Shown here piece after piece: positions 1-8,893 of a DNA stretch of 56,197 bases. The notes under the pieces are model-generated. The model worked only from the letters and a program-made list of their open reading frames with translations. It was not told the origin of the DNA and ran no database searches. The DNA comes from Thiotrichaceae bacterium (lineage in GTDB: Bacteria; Pseudomonadota; Gammaproteobacteria; Thiotrichales; Thiotrichaceae), in assembly GCA_026988095.1 (NCBI GenBank), contig JALSLX010000076.1:1-56197 (forward strand), in the 5' to 3' direction. Each line of letters begins with the position of its first letter. The stretch's first letter is position 1. The position numbers and the translations under genes were made by a program.

Positions 1-1
1 A

Positions 2-121
2 CATGCGCTGGGTATGGAATTTAAAGACGCCAAAGATTTGTTGTACTTTGCAGGTGGTATCGCCTTCTTAGGCTTGGCACTTTATTTATCGCATGCGGCT
101 GAAGGCAAAGGTGATCATTAA
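2..121 (+). CDS. C-terminal fragment of an unknown membrane protein
   Basis: The window opens inside a reading frame that runs 39 codons to a TAA at 119-121. The visible tail has one hydrophobic stretch (FAGGIAFLGLALYLS) followed by a short polar end (HAAEGKGDH), so it looks like the last membrane helix of an inner-membrane protein. The N-terminus lies outside the window and I do not recognise the family. The next gene starts inside its last codons, which suggests translational coupling. Confidence 0.5.
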   Translation, partial: HALGMEFKDAKDLLYFAGGIAFLGLALYLSHAAEGKGDH

Positions 122-755
122 ACTTAGCTACAGCTTTATCGCGTTGTTCTCTGCATTAGTGATTTTTTCTCATTCACTTTATGCAAAGGAGGCTGTTACT
201 ATCATAAAAAAATCGCAATTTACTGAGCCTCAATTTGGTAAGACCATTAACAAAGCATTTACGATTATTCCTAATTACTTGCCGAACAAAGATTGTATCT
301 ACATCAAAAACGATGACACGGTATTTTATATTTCCAAACCGTTACTTGAAAATCTACAACTCTCGCAACCTAAAAACCTCGCAAGAAAGAACGCAAGTAA
401 TAACGCAAGCGTCAACAATACAAATACCATAAAAGGCCCGATGCGCCCAGAAAAAGCGGCTGAAATTAAATATGCGGGTTTTGCAAAAGTCATTTTAGAC
501 AATCAACTCAACAGTAAAGATAAATTTGGCTGTACTAAAATAAAAGCCACACTCTCTGCAAAAACGCTTTACCTAATAAAGCGACTGTTGAATGCTGGGC
601 AGGTTGCCGTTTTAGATAGATCGAAGAATAAATTCACCAAGAAAATTACCGTTAAATACACCGCGAAACAAAATACCTTGGGTCGTATCGCTTATATGAC
701 AGCCACCATTCCGAGTAAGTCTGTGCTGTTATTACGCTGGGAAGATTACCTTTAA
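111..755 (+). CDS. secreted protein of unknown function
   Basis: About 215 residues. The N-terminus (basic IIK, then a hydrophobic run ending SHSLYA-KEA) is a convincing Sec signal peptide, so the product is probably periplasmic. The rest is Lys/Asn-rich with two Cys, in KDCIY and FGCTK, that could form a disulfide. I do not recognise a domain. The frame is open from an ATG at 93, but that ATG has no ribosome-binding site; the GTG at 111 follows GAAGG at 101-105 with good spacing and leaves a normal signal peptide, so I prefer it. It overlaps the end of the preceding gene and was probably co-transcribed with it. Function unknown. Confidence 0.6.
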   Translation: MIIKLSYSFIALFSALVIFSHSLYAKEAVTIIKKSQFTEPQFGKTINKAFTIIPNYLPNKDCIYIKNDDTVFYISKPLLENLQLSQPKNLARKNASNNASVNNTNTIKGPMRPEKAAEIKYAGFAKVILDNQLNSKDKFGCTKIKATLSAKTLYLIKRLLNAGQVAVLDRSKNKFTKKITVKYTAKQNTLGRIAYMTATIPSKSVLLLRWEDYL

Positions 756-762
756 TAGTACT

Positions 763-790
763 CACCCCCCCTGTTTTTGCCGTTTTGTAA
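763..790 (+). repeat. half copy (C-rich left arm) of the dispersed palindromic repeat
   Basis: The sequence from 763 carries a run of C followed by CTGTTTTTGCCGTTTTGTAA. It matches the left arm of the full hairpin copies near 30379, 44132 and 48398, with one extra change (TTGCC for TTCGC). No G-rich partner arm follows before the next gene, so this copy is solitary. It lies between the secreted protein and the DUF1186 gene. Confidence 0.7.
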
Positions 791-828
791 GTTTAGAATC
801 ACTTTAATAACCTTTTTTGAGATTAAAA

Positions 829-1779
829 ATGCCTGCCAAATCATTATTTGAACAAATTAAATCCATCAGCCAGCCACCGTCTGAAGATATTTTTGAGGCT
901 ATCCAAGCTGAAAAAGAAAACATCACACCGTTGCTACTTAAAGAGGTAGAAGCGTTTGCGAATGATCCGCATTCGGTTAAGAACCGTGGCGATGATTATA
1001 TCCGCCATGTGGTTTCTTTGTTCTTGCTGGCAAATTTTCGTGAGACGAAAGCGTATCCTCACATCATCAAACTGATTTCGCGCTCAGGCGATACCGTGGT
1101 GTCTTTAACCGGCGAGGTGTTTACCGAAGCTTTAGGGCGCATCCTTGCCTCGGTTTATGATGGTGATTTAAGCCAGATTAAAAGTGTCATTGAAAACCCC
1201 AATGTAAATATCTGGGTGCGCTCTTCTGCTTTAGAAAGCTTGGTGGTGCTATGGAAAGAAGATGTGATCAAGCGCACTGAAGTTATCGATTATTTAAAAG
1301 AGTTGATGGAAGAAAAACTCGAACGCACACCCAGTTATGTTTGGGATAATGTCGGACTAATCGCTTATGATATTCATCCCAACGGCATGGAGAATTTATT
1401 ACGAGTAGCAATTAACGATAAACTCATCGCGCCCTTGGTGATGGATTTAAAGTTGCTGGATGATTGCATCAAAACTGACATCACCAGCGTGCTTGCGCAA
1501 AAAGATAAAGTCATAAAAGGCTATATAGATTCACCCAAAGAAGAGCTCACATGGTGGCTCTACCCCAATGAGAATAAACAAACACTCGACAAAGGCATCG
1601 ACTACGCCAACCTTGATGTGCCGATTGTTGATAAGGAAATCACCCCCGGCGAGCGATCAGCCCCGATGGGTTGGCGAGCCAATACCTTTACTCGCGCCGT
1701 TCCTAAGAATGGTCGTAATGATCCGTGTTATTGCGGGAGCATGAAGAAGTTTAAGAAGTGCTGTGGAAAATCGAGCTAG
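829..1779 (+). CDS. DUF1186 / SEC-C motif protein
   Basis: About 316 residues. The first 230 form an alpha-helical, HEAT-like DUF1186 region. The C-terminus has a SEC-C zinc-binding motif (GRNDPCYCGS followed by KKFKKCCG), the C-x-C-x8-CC pattern also found at the end of SecA. SEC-C tails bind Zn and often contact ribosomes or the translocon; the role of DUF1186 proteins is unknown. I start at the ATG at 829; an in-frame TTG at 817 adds four residues with no better ribosome-binding site. Its stop overlaps the cydC stop on the opposite strand by a few bases, so the genes converge with no spacer. Confidence 0.8.
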   Translation: MPAKSLFEQIKSISQPPSEDIFEAIQAEKENITPLLLKEVEAFANDPHSVKNRGDDYIRHVVSLFLLANFRETKAYPHIIKLISRSGDTVVSLTGEVFTEALGRILASVYDGDLSQIKSVIENPNVNIWVRSSALESLVVLWKEDVIKRTEVIDYLKELMEEKLERTPSYVWDNVGLIAYDIHPNGMENLLRVAINDKLIAPLVMDLKLLDDCIKTDITSVLAQKDKVIKGYIDSPKEELTWWLYPNENKQTLDKGIDYANLDVPIVDKEITPGERSAPMGWRANTFTRAVPKNGRNDPCYCGSMKKFKKCCGKSS

Positions 1780-3512
1780 TCTAAGGTTAGGATTTCATCC
1801 ATCGCATCTAATCCCGTTTGACGATGCGTAATCAACAAAATACTGGTCTCTTTTTTATAATCAAATAGCGCGTTTAAGAGATTCGTTTCTGTTTGACTAT
1901 CCAAGCCTTCGCCCGGCTCATCCAAAATTAGTACTGGCGAATTTTTCAGTAATGCTCGCGCGATTGTTAAGCGCTTTAATTGTCCGCCAGAAAGTTTTAG
2001 CCCTGCTTCGCCGACCCATGTGTCGTAGCTCTCTGGAAGAGATACTATAAAATCGTGAATTTGCGCCACACGACAAACCTGCTCGACCTCGGCATCGGAT
2101 GCGTCTCGTTTTGCTAAGAGTAAATTACTTTTTATGGTGCTGTTAAAAAAGTGACTTTGCTGGGTTACTACAGAAAAATATTGGCGAATATCTTCACCTT
2201 TGTATTGTGATAGCTCATGTCCGCCGTAGGTGATTGACCCTGATGTTGGCTCCCAGAATCGCAGTAGCAAATTTACGATACTACTTTTCCCGATGCCACT
2301 GCTGCCGACGATGCCTAGACGTTTTCCTTGCGGGAGTGAAAAACTCAAATCATTAAATACATCGTCTGTGCTGTTATTCTCGTTTTGGTCATAGCTGAAA
2401 CTTACGCTGTTAAAAACTATATCGTTATTGTTAGGGGTTGGAGAATCCGTTTTGGGTTCTTCGACTTGTGGTTTTGCATCGACAAGTGTGAATATGCGGC
2501 GCGCTGCCGCTAGCGTTTCTGGCAAGGTTTGAAAAGCTAACGGTAGTGCTCCCACTGCTTCAAAACTTGCCAGTGTAAATAAGGTTAACATTACTAAATT
2601 TGGTGACGATAACAGCTCTTGCGTCCCTGCATTTATTAGCCCCGATTTTGTTAGCAACGGTATTGCGATCACCACAACGCCTAACATGGCAATATTAGTG
2701 CATAAGCTCAAAATGGATTGCGATAGTGCAAAGTGACTTGCCAATTTACTTTGCTGAGTTAATAGCTGTTTACTGAGTTTATCGACTTTTTCTATTTGCT
2801 GAGGCGCCGCACCATAAATTAATAATTCGCCCATGCCTTGTACGCTGTCAATCACTTGGGTGCGAAGCTCACTGGATAGCTCAACTTTCTTTTTAGCAGG
2901 TTTTGCGCTAAATTTATTAACCCATAACGGTGTGATAACGCCAGCGATAATAAACATCAACAATACAAAAATCGCCAGCAGATTATCATAACGTGATAAG
3001 AACCAAATAAATAAACCACAGGCAATAATGGCAACCGTGACAGGAACAATAATGCGGATATAAACATTTTCTAGCGTGTCAATATCAGCGCGGATTCTGC
3101 TTAATAAATCACCACTGTGATAGCGTTGCAATACAGCGGGTGCCAACGGTTCTAAATGCAGATAAAACCAATGACGTAGCTCTGCGATCACCCGAAATGT
3201 GGCTTCGTGTGTGATGACTCGTTCAGCGTAACGGCTTGCTGTACGCGCAATGGCTAAGCCACGAATGCCTGCCGCTGGGCTAAAATAATCAATCGATGCA
3301 GCTGTAAGTCCCGCTATTGCCATAGAGGTAATAAACCAGCCTGACAATGCCATTAAGGTGACGTTGGATAAAACGGTTATGAGTGCCAGTAGAATACCCA
3401 GTGACATCCAGCCCCAATAAGGTTTGAATAACCGCCAAAGTCGTAAGAAAACAGCGGTGTCACTTTGTTGATTTTTTGTGGTTTCTGTATTTGTTCCTAT
3501 AGATTCACTCAT
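1776..3512 (-). CDS. cydC: CydC, ABC exporter subunit for cytochrome bd assembly
   Basis: 578 residues, type IV ABC half-transporter. The transmembrane domain covers roughly residues 20-310 and the nucleotide-binding domain 360-578, with Walker A GSSGIGKSS at 403, signature LSGGQ at 507, Walker B VLILDEP near 530 and H-loop His at 563. CydC pairs with CydD in the inner membrane. The complex is needed for cytochrome bd assembly and has been linked to cysteine/glutathione export and, more recently, haem transport. It overlaps cydD by four bases (ATGA), as expected for a two-gene operon. An 82-bp relic of the same 3' end lies at 22678-22759. Confidence 0.95.
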   Translation of the reverse strand: MSESIGTNTETTKNQQSDTAVFLRLWRLFKPYWGWMSLGILLALITVLSNVTLMALSGWFITSMAIAGLTAASIDYFSPAAGIRGLAIARTASRYAERVITHEATFRVIAELRHWFYLHLEPLAPAVLQRYHSGDLLSRIRADIDTLENVYIRIIVPVTVAIIACGLFIWFLSRYDNLLAIFVLLMFIIAGVITPLWVNKFSAKPAKKKVELSSELRTQVIDSVQGMGELLIYGAAPQQIEKVDKLSKQLLTQQSKLASHFALSQSILSLCTNIAMLGVVVIAIPLLTKSGLINAGTQELLSSPNLVMLTLFTLASFEAVGALPLAFQTLPETLAAARRIFTLVDAKPQVEEPKTDSPTPNNNDIVFNSVSFSYDQNENNSTDDVFNDLSFSLPQGKRLGIVGSSGIGKSSIVNLLLRFWEPTSGSITYGGHELSQYKGEDIRQYFSVVTQQSHFFNSTIKSNLLLAKRDASDAEVEQVCRVAQIHDFIVSLPESYDTWVGEAGLKLSGGQLKRLTIARALLKNSPVLILDEPGEGLDSQTETNLLNALFDYKKETSILLITHRQTGLDAMDEILTLD

Positions 3513-5371
3513 GCGGGACTTTCCATGCCTTCAAAAATAGCTAGCATTTTTTTATAATTTGTACCGTTCTCTTGAGGTGAGTTTTTAGATGATAGTAATT
3601 GTTGATGCGTGCCCACTTCAACCACCCTACCTTTGTCCATAACAACAATTTTATCCGCATCTTTAATGGTGTTAAGTCGATGCGCGATGGTAATAACAGT
3701 CTTACCTTTTGATAAGCGTTTGATGCTTTGTTGGATTAGTTCTTCACTGGTTTTATCAAGGTTTGCCGTTGCCTCATCTAAAATTAATAATGGCGCATCT
3801 TTCAGAAAAGCGCGCGCTAAGGCAATGCGTTGAATTTGCCCGCCAGATAAACCTTCACCTTTTTCGCCTATCATCGTGTCATAACCATCAGTAAATGATT
3901 CGATAAATTCTGCCGCGTTTGCCAGTTCTGCGGCTTGTTTTATGTCAGTATCCACAGCACTCGTTGCGCCTAAACGGATATTGTCGGCAATTGTTCCGTG
4001 AAATAAATAGGGTCGCTGTGGAACCCATGCGATGTACTTGCGCCAGTTTTCTATGCCGAGTGAATTTAAATTCACCCCATCTACCTGTATTTCACCCTTG
4101 TTTGCGCCTGTATTGTTAACACTAGAATTTTTATCATCATTAAGCTGAATAAAACCCAACAATAAATTTGCCACGGTACTTTTTCCTGCTCCGCTTTCAC
4201 CAATCAGTGCTATTCGTTTCCCTGCTTTTATTTCTAAGGAGAAACCATCAAGCGCTTGCCTTCCTTCTTCATACGAAAAGAACACATGATTAAAAGAAAT
4301 AGCTGGCACTTGGCTTTCCCGTACAAAATGACCAAAAAAGGGGGGGGTGGGCTTTGTATCTGTTGTTATTTGTGTTTGCGACTTGGATTCCTCCAAAGAA
4401 GATACCGCAGGCGTTTCCAAGATTTCTACCATCTGTTCTGCCGCACCAATCGCCTCCATGCGAGCATGATAATGTGTACCCATGTTGCGCAGTGGCAAAT
4501 AGAATTCGGGGGCAAGTAGCAGTACGAAGAACCCTAATAAAAAATCCATCTCACCGTAGTACAAACGAAAACCAATTAACACGGCGACCATGGCAATGCT
4601 CACGGTGGCTAAGAACTCCAGCACCAACGAAGACAAAAAGGCGACACGTAAAACAGACATGGTGCTACGACGGTAATCATCTGATATTCGTGCAATCAGA
4701 TCTGCTTCTCGTTTTGAGGTATTGAATATTTTCAAGGTGGTTAAGCCTTGAATCATATCCAGAAAATGTGCGCTCATTCGCGCTAGCTTGCGCCATTGTT
4801 TTTTATTAAGGCTTTCGGTGCCTTTGCCAATTAATATCATAAAGAAAGGAATTAATGGCGCAGTCACCAGCATCACAGTTGCTGAAATCCAATCAATAGG
4901 AAATACAAAAACCAAAATGGATAACGGCACTAAAACGATTAAAGACATCGCGGGAATATAACGAGCGTAATAGTTTTCGAGTGCTTCGATGCCATCAACT
5001 AGCGTGTTGACTCTTTCGCCACTTCCTTCATTACCCAGTGTAATTGGACCAGCATTTAATAAGTGCCGATGTAATTTATCGCGTAATTGTTGTTTGATTT
5101 TTGCAGAAGCATGAAACGCCGCTTTTTCAGATGCCCAAGCTAAAAAGGCACGTACAAAGAAAACTGCCAGTAACATCCATAACCAGCTTTGTACTTCATG
5201 GAGTGTTTGTTTTTCGAAGATTACACCATTTATGGCACTGGCTAAAAACCAAGCTTGAGCGATTAATAAAAAGCCTGAAAATAAACCAAGCCCGACAGAA
5301 ACTTGTAACCAGCCTGAGGTAAAGGATTTTTGAGCATTTAAAAAACGTTTAGTGAGTGCATCAGTGGGCAT
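3509..5371 (-). CDS. cydD: CydD, ABC exporter subunit for cytochrome bd assembly
   Basis: 620 residues, longer than most CydD proteins (E. coli 588). A six-helix transmembrane domain occupies the first 310 residues. The nucleotide-binding domain has Walker A GESGAGKST at 391, LSGGQ at 508 and Walker B LLILDEA near 530. The extra length sits in the linker between the domains (about 325-355) and in a loop after Walker A. Part of the linker is encoded by a half copy of the dispersed repeat (4322-4351). It is first in the cydDC operon and is separated from cydABX by a strong hairpin terminator, so the pair may have its own promoter or depend on readthrough. Confidence 0.95.
   Translation of the reverse strand: MPTDALTKRFLNAQKSFTSGWLQVSVGLGLFSGFLLIAQAWFLASAINGVIFEKQTLHEVQSWLWMLLAVFFVRAFLAWASEKAAFHASAKIKQQLRDKLHRHLLNAGPITLGNEGSGERVNTLVDGIEALENYYARYIPAMSLIVLVPLSILVFVFPIDWISATVMLVTAPLIPFFMILIGKGTESLNKKQWRKLARMSAHFLDMIQGLTTLKIFNTSKREADLIARISDDYRRSTMSVLRVAFLSSLVLEFLATVSIAMVAVLIGFRLYYGEMDFLLGFFVLLLAPEFYLPLRNMGTHYHARMEAIGAAEQMVEILETPAVSSLEESKSQTQITTDTKPTPPFFGHFVRESQVPAISFNHVFFSYEEGRQALDGFSLEIKAGKRIALIGESGAGKSTVANLLLGFIQLNDDKNSSVNNTGANKGEIQVDGVNLNSLGIENWRKYIAWVPQRPYLFHGTIADNIRLGATSAVDTDIKQAAELANAAEFIESFTDGYDTMIGEKGEGLSGGQIQRIALARAFLKDAPLLILDEATANLDKTSEELIQQSIKRLSKGKTVITIAHRLNTIKDADKIVVMDKGRVVEVGTHQQLLSSKNSPQENGTNYKKMLAIFEGMESPA
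4322..4351 (-). repeat. half copy of the dispersed repeat inside the cydD coding sequence
   Basis: The plus-strand text TACAAAATGACCAAAAAAG followed by eight G and TGG matches the G-rich right arm of the family (TACAAAACAGCGAAAAACAG then seven G and TGG). It is read through in frame by cydD and encodes part of the interdomain linker (PTPPFFGHFV, about residues 341-350). The match is imperfect, but the G run and flanking order are the same. Confidence 0.5.
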
Positions 5372-5384
5372 ATAAAACCATCAT

Positions 5385-5423
5385 AAAAAAAGCGTAGAAC
5401 GGTTGCCGTTTTACGCTTTTTTA
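5385..5423 (-). terminator. bidirectional hairpin terminator between cydX and cydD
   Basis: A run of A, then AGCGTAgAACGG-TTG-CCGTTtTACGCT, then a run of T. The long stem has a three-base loop and U tracts on either strand. In the direction of the cyd genes it lies just after cydX and before cydD, so it should end or attenuate cydABX transcription ahead of cydDC. Confidence 0.8.
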
Positions 5424-5448
5424 TTCAACAATAAACTATGAAAAACAG

Positions 5449-5562
5449 TTAATCATCTTCTTTTTCATCGTCATCTAAACCATTAAGTTCTAACCACATC
5501 GCGTTGATGATCGCCATGGAGCAAGCCAACAATACGCCTAATAACCAAGCAAAATACCACAT
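5449..5562 (-). CDS. cydX: CydX, small subunit of cytochrome bd oxidase
   Basis: 37 residues, beginning MWYFAWLLGVLLACSMA and ending in an acidic tail. It has the family hallmarks: N-terminal MWYF.W, one transmembrane helix, a conserved Glu in MWLELNG, and a position directly after cydB. CydX binds the CydAB dimer and stabilises the haem b595/d site; it is required for full bd-I activity in E. coli. A clear AGGAG site stands 5-6 bases before the ATG. It is easily missed in automated annotation because of its length. Confidence 0.95.
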   Translation of the reverse strand: MWYFAWLLGVLLACSMAIINAMWLELNGLDDDEKEDD

Positions 5563-5588
5563 AAACTACTCCTAATTCTAATTCTGAC

Positions 5589-6734
5589 CTAATAAAGGTT
5601 ATGACTGTTTTCTTCAATCGACTCAACTGTATGAGGCCCCCACATTTTCTTATAACACCAGCTTGTGTAAATAATAATAATGGGAACAAAAACAATAGCT
5701 GCAAAAAATGACACCGTTAAGGTTAACTCCGAGCCGACCGCATCCCAAGCGGTAAAACTATGATTTGGGTTTAATGATGACGGCATAATGAATGGGAATA
5801 AAGAAAACCCTGCCGTTAAAATAATTCCAATAATACTCAAGGATGAACCCCAAAATGCGGTAGCTGCTCTGCCTGCTTTAGATAAAATTAAAGCTGCTGC
5901 TGCCCCTACAAAACCAAGAATGGGCGCTATTAACATGAGTGGATATTTTGAGTAATTATCAGTCCAACCACCGGCAACGACTTCTACGGTTTTTAATGTT
6001 GGGTTGGCAACGCCACCCGCTTCTCCGCCTGTCACTATGCGCATTCCCTCAATCCCAAAGGTTATCCAGATTCCTAATCCTGCAAATAGCATTAACACAA
6101 CGGTAGCTGAGCCATCTACAACCCTTTGTGAACGCTTATATACTTCAGCATCAGAACGCACCATCAAATAGGTAGCACCTTGCATTAGAAACATTGCAAT
6201 GGCTAATAAGCCAGAGAGAATAGCAAAGGGATGCAGTAAATCTAGAAAGCCACCATCCCAAGTAGAGCGCATATATTCATCAAACTTAAATGGTAACCCT
6301 AAAAATAGATTACCCATAGCAACACCAAATATTAACGGCGGTACAAAACCTGTAGTTACTAATACCCAGTCCCAAGCGTTACGCCATTTCGAGCCTTCTA
6401 GTTTTGAGCGGTAATCAAATGCAGGCGGACGACCAATCAAGGCGAATAACAAAATCATCATCGCCAAATACATGCCAGAAAAAGCCGTGGCATAAACATT
6501 TGGCCATGCGGCAAACAATGCACCAGCGGCAAGCACTAACCACACTTGATTACCATCCCAGTGTGGTGCTACCGCATTGATTGCAACGCGGCGTTCCGCA
6601 TCGGTTCGACCCACAAAGCGCAACATCATTGCGATACCTAAATCAAAACCTACTGTGACCGCAAAGCCAATCCAAAGAATACCGATGATTGCCCACCAGA
6701 GAAACTTTAATGACGCATAATCTAAAAATTCCAT
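5589..6734 (-). CDS. cydB: cytochrome bd ubiquinol oxidase subunit II (CydB)
   Basis: 381 residues with about eight to nine transmembrane helices and the typical start MEFLDYASLKFLWWAIIG. CydB is the structural partner of CydA in the inner membrane; the complex oxidises ubiquinol and reduces O2 to water without pumping protons, with very high O2 affinity. Conserved family signatures are visible (WDGNQVWLV near residue 57 and GRPPAFDYR near 100). It lies 12 bases after cydA and 26 before cydX, clearly one operon. Confidence 0.96.
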   Translation of the reverse strand: MEFLDYASLKFLWWAIIGILWIGFAVTVGFDLGIAMMLRFVGRTDAERRVAINAVAPHWDGNQVWLVLAAGALFAAWPNVYATAFSGMYLAMMILLFALIGRPPAFDYRSKLEGSKWRNAWDWVLVTTGFVPPLIFGVAMGNLFLGLPFKFDEYMRSTWDGGFLDLLHPFAILSGLLAIAMFLMQGATYLMVRSDAEVYKRSQRVVDGSATVVLMLFAGLGIWITFGIEGMRIVTGGEAGGVANPTLKTVEVVAGGWTDNYSKYPLMLIAPILGFVGAAAALILSKAGRAATAFWGSSLSIIGIILTAGFSLFPFIMPSSLNPNHSFTAWDAVGSELTLTVSFFAAIVFVPIIIIYTSWCYKKMWGPHTVESIEENSHNLY

Positions 6735-6746
6735 GTGCTCAGCTCC

Positions 6747-8366
6747 TTATATCAATTCTTGGTGATTAGTATCGGGTTTTGACTTAGCTTGTCCTGCTCT
6801 ATGTGCATTTTGTTCGCCTTTCTCAAAGTGGTAACGTCCTGTATGTAACGAGCTAGGACCAATACGGACAAACTTTTGCATCAGGTAAACTTCTATAATT
6901 AGTAATACAGTATAGAGAGCAATAAAAGCAATTAAGCTATATAAGACATCATTATATTCGAGATTGGAGGATGCCATCGCTGTCGGTAATACGCCTCCTA
7001 CCGCCCACGGTTGTCGACCAAATTCTGCAACAAACCAGCCCGCTTCAATGGCAATCCACGGTAGCGGTAAACTGAGAAAGCAAATCCACAAGAACCAGCG
7101 CTTTTTAAAGACTGTGCGCCTTGATGTAAAGAGAAAAGCAAGAACAAAGACACCTAACATCGCTACCCCAGCGGCAACCATAATACGGAATGAGAAAAAC
7201 AGCGGTGCAACTCTAGGAATACTGTTCTTAGCGGCGAGTTTAATTTGTTCTTCGGTTGCATCGACAACATTAGGTGTGTAGCGCTTTAGTAACAAGCCAT
7301 AACCAAAGTCATCTCGCATTGAATCGAAGCTTTCTATATCAACATCGGATGCCGTTTTCTTGCGTATTTTTTCAAATAAAGCATAAGCGAGCATTCCATT
7401 ACGAATACGTTTTTCGTTATCATCAATGATATCTTTAAGCCCTTTAACTTCTTCGGTTAAAGAACGTGTTGCAATGATGCCTAGAGCATAGGGAATTTTT
7501 ACTGCGTAATCATTTTTTTGTGCTTCTTGGTCAGGAATTGCAAAAACGGTGAATGCAGCAGGTGCTTCTTCGGTATGCCATTCAGCCTCAATCGCTGCTA
7601 ATTTGTATTTTTGAACATCGCCTGCCTCATAACCACTTTCATCACCTAGTAAAATAACCGAGAAAATACCCGCTGTTCCAAAGGCAGCAGCGATAGCAAA
7701 AGAACGTTTAGCAAAGCCTGTATCTCGCCCTTTTAATAAATACCATGCACTAATACTAAGCACGAACATTGACCCAGCCACATAACCTGCCGCGACCGTA
7801 TGAATGAATTTAACTTGCGCTACAGGGTTAAACAGAATCTCACTGAAGCTGGTTAGTTCCATCCGCATGGTTTCGATATTTAATTTGGCTCCTACGGGGT
7901 TTTGCATCCAACCGTTGGCGATTAAAATCCAAAGTGCTGACAAGTTGGTGCCGATTGCCATAAGCCAAGTGACGGATAAATGTTCAATTTTTGACATTCT
8001 ATCCCAGCCAAATACAAACATACCCACAAACGTCGCTTCTAAGAAAAACGCCATCAAGCCTTCAATTGCCAACGGTGCACCAAAAATATCGCCCACGTAA
8101 TGTGAGTAATAAGACCAGTTAGTGCCGAAGGAGAATTCCATCGTTAAGCCTGTAGCAACACCGATAGCAAAGTTAATGAGGAAAAGCTTTCCCCAAAACT
8201 TAGTCATATCTTTATAGACTTTCTTACCTGTCATCACATAGACAGATTCCATGATTGCGATGAGAAAAGTCATACCGATAGTTAACGGCACGAATAAAAA
8301 GTGGTACAGCGCAACCGTTGCAAACTGCAAACGGGATATATCAACAACTTCTTCTGTAGGGATCAT
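6747..8366 (-). CDS. cydA: cytochrome bd ubiquinol oxidase subunit I (CydA)
   Basis: 539 residues, close in sequence to E. coli CydA along its length. The haem ligands can be placed: the N-terminal His in ALYHFLFVPL (b595), the His in KFIHTVAAGY and the Met in FRIMVAAG (b558). The long periplasmic Q loop is present (about 250-380, including GDESGYE and LLKRYTPNV), which marks the L-subfamily that uses CydX and ubiquinol. It lies 36 bases after psiE on the same strand. It ends with a polar tail slightly longer than the E. coli protein. Confidence 0.97.
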   Translation of the reverse strand: MIPTEEVVDISRLQFATVALYHFLFVPLTIGMTFLIAIMESVYVMTGKKVYKDMTKFWGKLFLINFAIGVATGLTMEFSFGTNWSYYSHYVGDIFGAPLAIEGLMAFFLEATFVGMFVFGWDRMSKIEHLSVTWLMAIGTNLSALWILIANGWMQNPVGAKLNIETMRMELTSFSEILFNPVAQVKFIHTVAAGYVAGSMFVLSISAWYLLKGRDTGFAKRSFAIAAAFGTAGIFSVILLGDESGYEAGDVQKYKLAAIEAEWHTEEAPAAFTVFAIPDQEAQKNDYAVKIPYALGIIATRSLTEEVKGLKDIIDDNEKRIRNGMLAYALFEKIRKKTASDVDIESFDSMRDDFGYGLLLKRYTPNVVDATEEQIKLAAKNSIPRVAPLFFSFRIMVAAGVAMLGVFVLAFLFTSRRTVFKKRWFLWICFLSLPLPWIAIEAGWFVAEFGRQPWAVGGVLPTAMASSNLEYNDVLYSLIAFIALYTVLLIIEVYLMQKFVRIGPSSLHTGRYHFEKGEQNAHRAGQAKSKPDTNHQELI

Positions 8367-8402
8367 GGATTCACCTTGTTTATGATTTTCGTAAATATCA
8401 TT

Positions 8403-8831
8403 TTATTTATCACTCTCTTCTTTCTTCCTTTTTGCATCATCACAATCAATTTCTGGGTAGGGATAACGAACATGACCGTAACGTACCACTAATACTGCAA
8501 GCGTGAGAATGATAATTGTCAAACTGGTTTCCAGTAATCTCCACTGTTCAAACGATTTTGAATCTAAAATAATATATCGAGCCAAGGCAACAATAGCGAT
8601 GTATATTGGAAAACGTATAGGTAACTTATGCTGTTCATAATAGATTTGAATCATTGCTAACACTTCGAGATAGATAAACAATAACAATAAGTCTTTGAGT
8701 TCGACTTTTCCTTGCTCAAACATTACGATGATTTCTTGCCCGACAGCGATCAGTGTTGCAATCAGGATAATGACTAAGCCAGCTTGCTCTATATAGTGAA
8801 GCAAGCGAAATACGGTTTTCTTTTGACTCAT
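8403..8831 (-). CDS. psiE: PsiE family membrane protein
   Basis: 142 residues with four predicted transmembrane helices and the PsiE-family core (KDLLLLFIYLEVLAMI.IYY and LPIRFPIYIAIVALARYII). The E. coli homologue is phosphate-starvation-inducible; its biochemical role is unknown. Here it precedes cydA by 36 bases on the same strand, so it may be the first gene of the cyd transcript. The C-terminus is short and very charged. Confidence 0.85.
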   Translation of the reverse strand: MSQKKTVFRLLHYIEQAGLVIILIATLIAVGQEIIVMFEQGKVELKDLLLLFIYLEVLAMIQIYYEQHKLPIRFPIYIAIVALARYIILDSKSFEQWRLLETSLTIIILTLAVLVVRYGHVRYPYPEIDCDDAKRKKEESDK

Positions 8832-8893
8832 AACAATCTCTACTTTGAAAGTTTTAATTCTTTGGTTGAAGAATTAAGGGTTAAAGAATTAGA

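Noticed and set aside
4354-4725. 123-residue frame antisense to cydD
   Set aside because: Lies entirely within a well-supported cydD in the other strand and has shadow-type composition.
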